29,823 nucleotides of DNA from NCBI GenBank assembly GCA_038223055.1, contig JBBRHF010000028.1, forward strand, positions 1 to 29,823. The letters run 5' to 3'. Positions 1 to 5,932 of the stretch are shown here, one piece after another (position 1 is the stretch's first letter; the number at the start of each line of letters is the position of its first letter). The translations under genes and the position numbers were made by a program. Source of the stretch: JBBRHF01 sp038223055 (GTDB taxonomy: Bacteria > Actinomycetota > Actinomycetes > JACCUZ01). Under the pieces are notes generated by a model. It did not search any database. It was not told the DNA's origin and saw nothing but the letters and a program-made list of their open reading frames with translations.

Positions 1-54
1 GACGGGTCGGTGCACGTCAGGTCGGTCAGCTGAGCGGGTCGTCCGAAGCCCGGC

Positions 55-768
55 TCAGGTGATCTCGAGCAGCTTCTCGCGCACGGCATAGACCACGGCT
101 TCCATCCGCGAGTGCAGCTGCAGCTTCTCGAGGATGTTGCGGATGTGGTTCTTCACGGTGTTCTCGGAAATAAACAACTCTTTGCCGATGTCGCGGTTGT
201 TCAGCCCGCGGGCCACCAACTTGAGCACCTCAAGCTCGCGGTCGGTGAGACGAGGCGCCGGCAGCTGGCGCTCGTCACCCTTCTTGATCATCGTCGCGAA
301 CTCGGACAGCAGTTTGGACGCCATCGAGGGGCTGATCAGCGACTGGCCGCCCGCGACCGAGCGGATGGCGGCGGCGACCTCATCGATCGAGATCTCCTTG
401 AGCAGGTAGCCGCTGGCGCCGGCCTTGATCGCGTCGTAGAGATCGGCCTCCTCGTCGGAGATCGTCAGCATCACGATCTTGGCGCTGGGGACGACCTCCT
501 TGATGGCGGTGCACGCCTCGATGCCACTTCGGCGCGGCATGCGCACGTCCATGAGCACGATGTCAGGCAACAGGGCCGTCGCCAACTCGAGGGCCTCGGT
601 GCCGTCGCCGGCCTCGCCGACGACCTCGATGTCGGTCTCCTGGCCCAGGACCATCTCCAGCCCACGCCGGAACAGGGCGTGGTCATCGACGACGAGCACC
701 CGGATGGCCTCACCCGAGGAGCCCGGTGCCGCGGTCGCACCGGCAGCGCCGCGCGCCTGCTCGGTCAC
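55..768 (-). CDS. NarL/LuxR-family response regulator
   Basis: Two-domain DNA-binding response regulator of 237 aa. The receiver domain (about residues 22-140) shows the acidic pair in VLVVDDHALFRRG, the phospho-acceptor Asp in IVLMDVRMP, and the Lys in GYLLKEIS. The C-terminal LuxR-type helix-turn-helix (about 170-232) contains LTDRELEVLKLVARGLNN and ISENTVKNHIRNILEKLQ. The start is GTG, with AGGAGG six nt upstream. A roughly 20-residue Ala/Gly-rich tail precedes the receiver. It lies directly downstream of hpf on the same strand, 73 bp away. In Streptomyces a similar orphan regulator lies between hpf and secA, so secA probably follows to the left of the window. No partner histidine kinase is adjacent. 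The target genes cannot be told from sequence. Confidence 0.93.
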   Translation of the reverse strand: MTEQARGAAGATAAPGSSGEAIRVLVVDDHALFRRGLEMVLGQETDIEVVGEAGDGTEALELATALLPDIVLMDVRMPRRSGIEACTAIKEVVPSAKIVMLTISDEEADLYDAIKAGASGYLLKEISIDEVAAAIRSVAGGQSLISPSMASKLLSEFATMIKKGDERQLPAPRLTDRELEVLKLVARGLNNRDIGKELFISENTVKNHIRNILEKLQLHSRMEAVVYAVREKLLEIT

Positions 769-841
769 CGTTGGCCTCCTGGTCGCGCGCCGGATCCTCG
801 CCGGCCTGCGCGGGCCGACATCGAATCATGACACGAACCAG

Positions 842-1489
842 CTAGACGTCGAGCCGGATCACGCCGTAGTCGTATCCGTGCCGACGGTAGACGACGCTGG
901 GCTGGCCGCTGTCCGCGTCGAGGAAGAGGTAGAAATCGTGGCCCACCAACTCCATCTCGTAGAGGGCTTGGTCGAGGTTGATCGGCTTCGCCTCGTGGGT
1001 TTTCTCCCGGATCACCATGGGGCCGTCGGCGCTGTCGTCGGCCTCGTCGATCGCGGCCCGATCACCGGTGGCGATGGAACCGGCGGTGGCGAAGTCGGCG
1101 ACGGTCACCGCACCGGCCACCGCCTCCCGGGATGCGTCCAGGCTTGCGGTCGCCGTGGCCACCGAGGTGGGTGTCTTGTTGCCGTGATGGACCACGCGTC
1201 GGTCGTGGGATCGGCGCAGGCGGGCCTCCAGCTTGGCGTAGACCACGTCGAGGGCGGCGTAGCAATCCTGCGCGGCGGCTTCGGCCCGCACGACCGGGCC
1301 ACGAGAGTTGATGGTGATCTCGATGCGCTCGCTCTGACCGGCCAGTCGGGGGTTGCGTTCCTTGGACAGCTCGACGTCGATTCTGATGACCTTCGGGTCG
1401 AGCCGCCCGATCTTCGAGAGCTTGTCCGCAACGTGCTGGCGGAACCGCTCGGTGACCTCGGTGTGTCGGCCCTTGACGACGATGTCCAC
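842..1489 (-). CDS. hpf: Long-form ribosome hibernation promoting factor
   Basis: Cytoplasmic ribosome-binding protein of 215 aa that in this family blocks the decoding centre and dimerises 70S ribosomes into inactive 100S particles in stationary phase or stress. The N-terminal S30AE/YfiA-type domain (about 1-105) begins MDIVVKGRHTEVTERFR and includes the basic stretch near RRSHDRRVVHHG. After a variable acidic Ala-rich linker comes the C-terminal dimerisation domain (about 155-215) with KPINLDQALYEMELVGHDFY and a VVYRRHGYDYGVI ending. Having both domains makes it the long HPF form rather than short HPF/YfiA. The start is GTG with AGGAGG eight nt upstream. It has an unusually long leader of about 380 nt carrying an 11-bp repeat array and a hairpin (described separately). 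Confidence 0.95.
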   Translation of the reverse strand: MDIVVKGRHTEVTERFRQHVADKLSKIGRLDPKVIRIDVELSKERNPRLAGQSERIEITINSRGPVVRAEAAAQDCYAALDVVYAKLEARLRRSHDRRVVHHGNKTPTSVATATASLDASREAVAGAVTVADFATAGSIATGDRAAIDEADDSADGPMVIREKTHEAKPINLDQALYEMELVGHDFYLFLDADSGQPSVVYRRHGYDYGVIRLDV

Positions 1490-1524
1490 TAAAGCGACCT
1501 CCTAGTTCGTTCGACTTGTGCGGC

Positions 1525-1590
1525 GCTGGTTCGAGGCTGGTCCGAGGCTGGTTCGAGGCTGGTTCGAGGCTGGTCCGAGGCTGGTTCGAC
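1525..1590. repeat. 11-bp tandem repeat x6 in the hpf leader
   Basis: Six head-to-tail copies of GCTGGTTCGAG, three of them with TCC for TTC, fill 66 bp just upstream of the hpf ribosome binding site. The period equals about one turn of B-DNA. The array lies in the inferred 5' leader of hpf, so it may be transcribed. The function is unknown; it may simply be a slippage-generated repeat. Confidence 0.9.
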
Positions 1591-1803
1591 GCACTTGACG
1601 AGCACCCGCTCGGCCGACCTGGTCTTCGACCCCACATCCGCCTGCTGAGGGGCTCGCAGCGGTGTCCGCCACTAGTGCCCTTCTCCCGGATCGGCGGCCA
1701 TCTGGACCTCCGGCGGGGCAGGACTTACTTCTAAGCCGCTCCGTGATCGGTCGACGAAAAGTCGCCTTACGTGGGCCGTTTTGCCTGCGGCTGGCATCGG
1801 CTT

Positions 1804-1840
1804 GCCGGGTAAGTGCTTCACGGGGAAGCCGTGACCCGGC
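1804..1840. other. Nested inverted repeat (candidate RNA hairpin) in the hpf leader
   Basis: An outer 7-bp inverted repeat, GCCGGGT (1804-1810) with ACCCGGC (1834-1840), encloses an inner 5-bp one, CACGG (1819-1823) with CCGTG (1829-1833). The pairing gives an interrupted stem on either strand. If the promoter at 1874-1879 is real, this element lies about 30-60 nt into the hpf transcript. I do not recognise a known riboswitch consensus in it. No U-tract follows, so it is not an obvious intrinsic terminator. Confidence 0.5.
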
Positions 1841-1873
1841 GCAACCACGGACCCGAGCGGGTGCCATGAACAG

Positions 1874-1879
1874 ACGCTA
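1874..1879 (-). promoter_or_regulatory. Candidate -10 box (TAGCGT) for the hpf leader
   Basis: On the minus strand a TAGCGT hexamer (TANNNT type) lies six nt before an ATG at 1867. It is the same box seen before the divergent starts at 24176 and 24266. No convincing -35 element is present. Transcription from here would give hpf a 5' leader of about 380 nt. The ATG opens a 121-codon frame (1502-1867) whose TAG stop overlaps the hpf Shine-Dalgarno sequence. The codon use in that frame (AGA, CTT, CTA, AGT, TTT) is unlike real genes here, so I do not call it a gene. Confidence 0.4.
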
Positions 1880-1932
1880 GCCTCATCCGTCTGGCGCCTA
1901 TAGGCCGGGTCCGTCCGTGCGGCTGCGACGCG

Positions 1933-2007
1933 CCGTCCACAACCCGCGCCGTCCACAACCCCGCGCCGTCCACACACCCGCGCCGTCCACAACCCGCGCC
2001 GTCCACA
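1933..2007 (+). repeat. Five direct repeats with DnaA-box-like 9-mers
   Basis: Five copies of a 16-17 bp unit (CGCGCCGTCCACAACCC and variants) each carry the 9-mer CCGTCCACA, at 1933, 1949, 1966, 1983 and 1999, all in the same orientation. The 9-mer fits the relaxed Streptomyces DnaA box as I remember it, YY(G/A/C)TCCACA, with TTGTCCACA as the best form. The array ends about 50 bp before comF. Spacing near 1.5 helical turns is regular. It could be a DnaA titration or regulatory cluster, or a neutral tandem repeat. There is no AT-rich unwinding region or dnaA/dnaN nearby, so it is not oriC. Confidence 0.6.
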
Positions 2008-2058
2008 CATATCGCGCCGGGTGGCTCGCAGGGGGCCAACGGGCGGCATGGTGGGGGG

Positions 2059-2814
2059 ATGAGCCCCGCCCGCGCCACCGTCGCTGCGCCGGCCGGGCTT
2101 CGCTCGGTGGGTGCGGCCCTGCTCGACCTGGTGCTCGATGGCGGGTGCGCCGGATGCTCCCGACCGGGGGCGGCACTCTGCCCGGCCTGCCGTGCGGGCC
2201 TAGCCGCACCGGCGCGGCTGGCCTGGCCGATCCCCTCCCCGCCCAGCCTGCCCGAGCCCTGGGCGGTCACGTCCTACGACGGGGCGGTGCGCGCAGCGGT
2301 CATCGCCCACAAGGAGGACGGCCGGGTGGCCCTCGCCCGGCACCTGGGCATCGCGCTGGCCCGCTCAGTGCTTGCCGGGCAGGCCGACATCGGCGCAGTC
2401 GGCCTCACCCTGGTGCCGGTCCCGTCGCGCCGGTCCGCTGTCCGGGCGCGGGGGCATGACCCAACCCGGCGTCTCGCCAGGGTCGCGGCCCAGACGTTGC
2501 GGCGCGACGGTCACGACGTTCGGGTGCTGCCCGTTGTCCGGGTGGGCCGACGGCTCACCGACCAGGCCGGGCTCGACGCTGCCAGTCGGGCCGCCAATCT
2601 CGCCGGGGCACTGGTCGTCCCGGGTCGACTGGCCGCACTCGTGGCTGGCTCGACGGTCGTGGTGGTGGACGATGTCATCACGACCGGCGCCTCAGCGGCC
2701 GAGACCGCCCGCGCCCTGGACGCCGCAGGCGCTGCGGTCGCCCGGGTCGCGGTGGTCGCCGCCACCACTCGCTGGCCGCGGGACGGCCAGGCCCGTCGTT
2801 CGTCGCTCGGCTAG
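2059..2814 (+). CDS. comF: ComF-family phosphoribosyltransferase-like protein
   Basis: Protein of 251 aa with the ComF/GntX layout. A short Cys cluster near the N-terminus (GGCAGCSRPGAALCPAC) probably binds zinc, and a C-terminal type I phosphoribosyltransferase fold carries the PRPP-binding loop VVVVDDVITTGAS (about 195-207). The middle segment LVPVPSRRSAVRARGHD is typical of the family. In naturally competent bacteria ComF helps DNA uptake; in actinobacteria its role is unclear and the genuine substrate is unknown. The ATG start follows a G-rich Shine-Dalgarno sequence. In Mycobacterium and Streptomyces comF is co-directional with lpqB and hpf. Here it is reversed, and the TAG stop lies in an 11-bp tandem repeat. 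Confidence 0.88.
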   Translation: MSPARATVAAPAGLRSVGAALLDLVLDGGCAGCSRPGAALCPACRAGLAAPARLAWPIPSPPSLPEPWAVTSYDGAVRAAVIAHKEDGRVALARHLGIALARSVLAGQADIGAVGLTLVPVPSRRSAVRARGHDPTRRLARVAAQTLRRDGHDVRVLPVVRVGRRLTDQAGLDAASRAANLAGALVVPGRLAALVAGSTVVVVDDVITTGASAAETARALDAAGAAVARVAVVAATTRWPRDGQARRSSLG

Positions 2815-2854
2815 TCCACGGCTAGTCCACGGCTAGTCCAACGGCTAATCCAAG
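2809..2854. repeat. 11-12 bp tandem repeat x4 spanning the comF stop
   Basis: Four units of GGCTAGTCCAC start at 2809, 2820, 2831 and 2843, the last two slightly diverged. The first unit contains the comF TAG stop. The GGCTAGTCC core reappears twice at 4299-4319, at the 3' end of the M20 gene, so the same motif borders both sides of the accessory segment that carries the acetyltransferase. Confidence 0.85.
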
Positions 2855-3142
2855 GGCAAGTCCCGTGTGCCCGCGTCTGGCCCGGACCACCGATGCAGCC
2901 ATGGCTGGCAGGTGAGTAGGTCCCATGCCGCGGCGAGTAGCGGGGACGTTGTCGACAGCCCGCGCGGCCTGCTCGGCAAAGCCGCCAACGACCGCGCCCG
3001 ACGCTCGCGGCACGGCCCATCGGGCACCCCGAACCGGGCCCGGCCTCCGACGCGCGCTGACCCCTGCCCACGCCCGGACTACCAAAGCCGTTGGACGCGG
3101 TGACAGAAGCGGGACGGGTGCGTCGTCCCACAGGAGGATCGG
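2855..3142. other. Intergenic segment without a recognisable gene
   Basis: About 290 bp between the comF stop repeat and the 3' end of the acetyltransferase pseudogene. Short open frames exist on the minus strand (for example 2822-3085), but none has a recognisable motif, a good ribosome binding site or convincing codon bias. No terminator-like hairpin with a T-tract was seen. Confidence 0.5.
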
Positions 3143-3768
3143 TCAGCGAGGCAAAGTCTGGGCGATCTGTTCGAGGTGTTTGACCGGCCCCGCGGAGATG
3201 GTTCCGATGTTTTCGGTGATGACCGCGATCGGCCAATTCCACCATGCGAGGCGGACCAAGACCCGAACCTCGTCTTGGGTGAAGCGGTCTTTGATGTGTG
3301 TTGCGGGGTTCCGCCGACGATGCTGTAATCCGGCACGTCTTTGGTAACCACCGATCCGGTCGAGACGATCGCGCCGTGACCGATGTGTACTCCGGGCATG
3401 ATCGTGGCGTTCCCACCGATCCAGACGTCGTTGCCGATCACCGTGTCGCCGCGGGACGGTAGGTTTGTGACCAGATCGGTGTAGGCAGCCCAGGCACCTC
3501 CCATGATCGGGAACGGAAAGGTGGAGACGCCACTCATTCGATGGTTGGCACCGTTCATGATGAATGTGGTGCCTGCGGCGAGGGCGCAGAACTTCCCGAT
3601 GATCAGTCGGTCGGGGCCATAGTGATGCAGGACGTTTCGGGTCTCGAACTCGTCCGCGAACTCGGGATCGTCGTAGTAGCTGAACTCGCCAACCTCGATC
3701 AGTGGGCTGGTGATCAGCGGCTTGAGAAGCACGACACGCGGCTGGCCCGCGACAGGGTGCAGCGTCAT
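3143..3768 (-). pseudogene. Frameshifted Vat/CatB-type xenobiotic acetyltransferase
   Basis: A left-handed beta-helix (hexapeptide repeat) acetyltransferase resembling the streptogramin A (Vat) and chloramphenicol (CatB) acetyltransferases. Frame one from ATG 3768 gives IEVGEFSYYDD, HHYGPDRLIIGKFCALAAG, FIMNGANHRMSG and the hexapeptide run VIGNDVWIGGNATIMPGVHI, ending at YSIVGG. The family then expects GGNPA. Here one base is missing in the A run at about 3309-3310, and the reading continues in a second frame as PATHIKDRF and LAWWNWPIAVITENIG to a TGA at 3143-3145. Restoring one A rebuilds a protein of about 208 aa. An upstream in-frame ATG at 3840 would add 24 atypical residues. GC looks lower than in neighbours, suggesting transfer. 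A base-calling error is the alternative to true decay. Confidence 0.82.
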
Positions 3769-4298
3769 GGGATCGGGTGCCGCGTCTGCTGCCAAGGGGC
3801 TTCTTCTCCTCGCTTCGTGGTCTCCACCAGAGCAGGCCATCCTGGCGGAAAAACGTTCGGTAAGAGCGTTGCGGAGAGGGTCGCTGCTCAGCGCCGCCTG
3901 TTGTCTGTCGTCCCGTAGCCCGATCGCTGAGCGGGACGCCGGCTGGGGGCCTTCTGGGGGCGCGAGCGTCGCAGCCGCCCAGGGAACACTCTTGCCGGAT
4001 GAGCTCGCGGGGTCGCGACGCGACGAAACTCGGCACGCAATGTCGAAAGCGGCCGGGCCCGCTGGAGGAGTAGTTATGCGGGCGGTACGGGGCCCGCCTC
4101 CTGAGGTCGAAGGAACTCCCGATGTACATCATGGTCGTCGGACAGCAGCACTCGACCGCGGTCGCGCTGGGCTTGTGCAGACGACCTCGGACATCCGTGC
4201 ACGCGACCTCGGACACCGACAGGAACTGGCCCGCGAGCGCCGCCTCAGTCCCGCAAGACCAGCCCGCGCACATGCCCGGTGACCGGGGGCCAACAGCG
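3769..4298. other. Accessory segment with no supported gene
   Basis: About 530 bp upstream of the acetyltransferase. Open frames run through it on both strands (for example 3710-4282 plus, 3143-4273 minus), but they have mixed codon use and no domain I recognise. One minus-strand stretch reads MYIGSSFDLRRR, which slightly recalls a GIY-YIG nuclease start, but nothing after it supports this. It may be decayed DNA brought in with the acetyltransferase. Confidence 0.45.
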
Positions 4299-4319
4299 GG
4301 CTAGTCCTTCGGCTAGTCC
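4299..4319. repeat. 12-bp direct repeat x2 spanning the M20 peptidase stop
   Basis: GGCTAGTCC occurs at 4299-4307 and 4311-4319. On the minus strand the second copy supplies the TAG stop of the M20 gene (4313-4315) and the first copy lies just downstream. The core is identical to the repeat at the comF stop (2809-2854). Confidence 0.8.
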
Positions 4320-5698
4320 GGTGCCCCAATCCGCCGATCGCCCATCCCCAGCAGGGTCAGGGTCTGGGCCACCACCATGTCCTCGATCTCGCGGGGGTCA
4401 ACGCTCTCGTTGGATGCGTGGATGCGGCTCAGGGCGAGGTCTTCCGCCCCCCACAGGAGGACCTCCGCGCCGGGCGCCGCCTTCTGCAGCGCGGCGACCA
4501 GGGGGATCGAGCCGCCCGACCCGATCTGCTCGACCGGCCGGCCGAAGGCGGCCTCGAGCGCCTCGGCCGCCGCGCGCACCACCGGCCCCGACATGTCGAC
4601 GGCGAACGGCCACCCGGCCTTGACCTTGTCCACTTCCACGATGACGTTCCAGGGCGCAGCCGCACGCAGGTGCTCGATCAGCGCGTCGAGCTCCTGCTCC
4701 GCGTCAGCGCCAGGCACGATCCGCATCGACACCTTCGCCGTTGCCTCCGGGATCAGCACGTTGGCGGCCTCCTGCACCGAGGGCGCGTCGATGCCGATCA
4801 CTGTGGCCGAGGGCTTGGACCACAGCCGGGACGCCAGCGTGCCGGTGCCGACGAGGTCCACGCCCTCGATCAGTCCCGAACTCTCGCGGTAGGTCGCCTC
4901 GTCGAAGTCGGCGCCCGGCCACTCCCCGGTGGTCACTCCCGGGACGGCCGTGTTGCCCTGCCTGTCATGCAGGGTGGCCAGGATCCGGATCAGCGAGACC
5001 ATGGCGTCCGGTGCCGCGCCGCCGAACAGGCCCGAGTGCACCGGGTGATCCAGGGTCCGGACCCGCACCGTGCAGGACACCTCGCCCCGCAGCGCCGTCG
5101 TCAGGGCGGGCCGGCCGACGGCCTGGTTGCCCATGTCGGCGATCACGAACGCGTCGCAGGCGCACAGCTCGGGGTGCGCCTCGACATAGTTCTCAAGGTG
5201 GCTGATGGTCTCCTCCTCGCCCTCCACGAGCAACCGCACACCGACGGGCAGCCGCCCGGCGAGCGCCCGCAGAGTGCCGGCGTGGATGGCCAGCCCACTC
5301 TTGTCGTCGGCGGCGCCGCGCCCGTAGATGCGTCCGTCCTCCTTGCGTGTCGCGACCCAGGGGTCGGTGTCCCAGCCCTGGTCGGCTGGGGCGGGCTGGA
5401 CGTCGTAGTGCGCGTAGAGCAGCACGGTGGGGCTGCCCGCAGGACCGGGGATGTCGGCATAGACAGCCGGATAGCCACCTGGGATCTCGAGCAACCCGAC
5501 TTCCTCCAGACCGGAGCGGCGGAACAGGTCGACAACGGCGTCGGCCATGCGGTGCACCGGCTCCGGCGGGAAGCCGGGGAACGCGATCGACGGGATGGCG
5601 ACCAGGGTCTCGAGCTCGGTGAGCAGGTCGGGCATCAGTGCGGTGACCGTGGCACGCACGGCGTCGACGTCGGGTCGGGGACGAGAGTTGTCGGGCAT
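4313..5698 (-). CDS. M20-family metallo-dipeptidase
   Basis: Zinc-dependent peptidase of the M20/DapE/carnosinase type, 461 aa. The first metal-binding motif is YAHYDVQPAP, the bridging Asp lies in GRGAADDKSG, and the catalytic general base pair is in EGEEE. The lid domain has the conserved HSGLFGG. A later metal ligand region is GGSIPLVAALQ, and the final His lies in RIHASNESVDP. The DVQP and HSGLFGG forms favour the dipeptidase branch over DapE or ArgE. Start ATG 5698 has AGGAG seven nt upstream; the open frame continues to 5878, but that extension is not peptidase-like. No signal peptide is seen, so it is probably cytoplasmic. It lies between lpqB and comF, which are normally adjacent. The 234 bp to lpqB hold no further gene. 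Confidence 0.92.
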   Translation of the reverse strand: MPDNSRPRPDVDAVRATVTALMPDLLTELETLVAIPSIAFPGFPPEPVHRMADAVVDLFRRSGLEEVGLLEIPGGYPAVYADIPGPAGSPTVLLYAHYDVQPAPADQGWDTDPWVATRKEDGRIYGRGAADDKSGLAIHAGTLRALAGRLPVGVRLLVEGEEETISHLENYVEAHPELCACDAFVIADMGNQAVGRPALTTALRGEVSCTVRVRTLDHPVHSGLFGGAAPDAMVSLIRILATLHDRQGNTAVPGVTTGEWPGADFDEATYRESSGLIEGVDLVGTGTLASRLWSKPSATVIGIDAPSVQEAANVLIPEATAKVSMRIVPGADAEQELDALIEHLRAAAPWNVIVEVDKVKAGWPFAVDMSGPVVRAAAEALEAAFGRPVEQIGSGGSIPLVAALQKAAPGAEVLLWGAEDLALSRIHASNESVDPREIEDMVVAQTLTLLGMGDRRIGAPD

Positions 5699-5932
5699 CG
5701 AGGGGCTCCTCGGCGGGTCGGGCGGGCGATGGGCCGTGGTGACAGCACCAGTGTGAGCGGCGCCCGCCTGGGATCCGCCGGCGGACACCCGGATTTGGTG
5801 ACCAACGCCCGCCGCACACCCGAATCTGCACACGAACACACAGAAGGGGGGTCCAGCGGCACTCATCGGCCCGAACAAGACTCTTCTGTGCTGCTGTGCA
5901 GATGATCTTGCTAATCGCGGGCCGCGCCCGCC

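Noticed and set aside
1502..1867. 121-codon open frame upstream of hpf as a protein-coding gene
   Set aside because: It is Arg-rich, contains the 11-bp repeat, and uses codons that are rare in the true genes of this window; kept only as a possible leader feature.
1810..1870. Cobalamin riboswitch, because of GGGAAGCCG and CGCAACC-like pieces
   Set aside because: The conserved B12-box and the order of elements are missing; similarity is limited to short GC-rich words.
1933..2007. Chromosomal replication origin
   Set aside because: DnaA-like boxes are present, but there is no AT-rich region and no dnaA, dnaN or related genes nearby.
2822..3085. Small minus-strand ORF downstream of comF
   Set aside because: No recognisable motif or convincing ribosome binding site, and its C-terminus is made by the GGCTAGTCC repeat.
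3900..4160. Possible GIY-YIG nuclease fragment (MYIGSSFDLRRR on the minus strand)
   Set aside because: Only one short motif-like stretch; the following residues lack the family's conserved Arg, Glu and Asn positions, and codon use is not gene-like.
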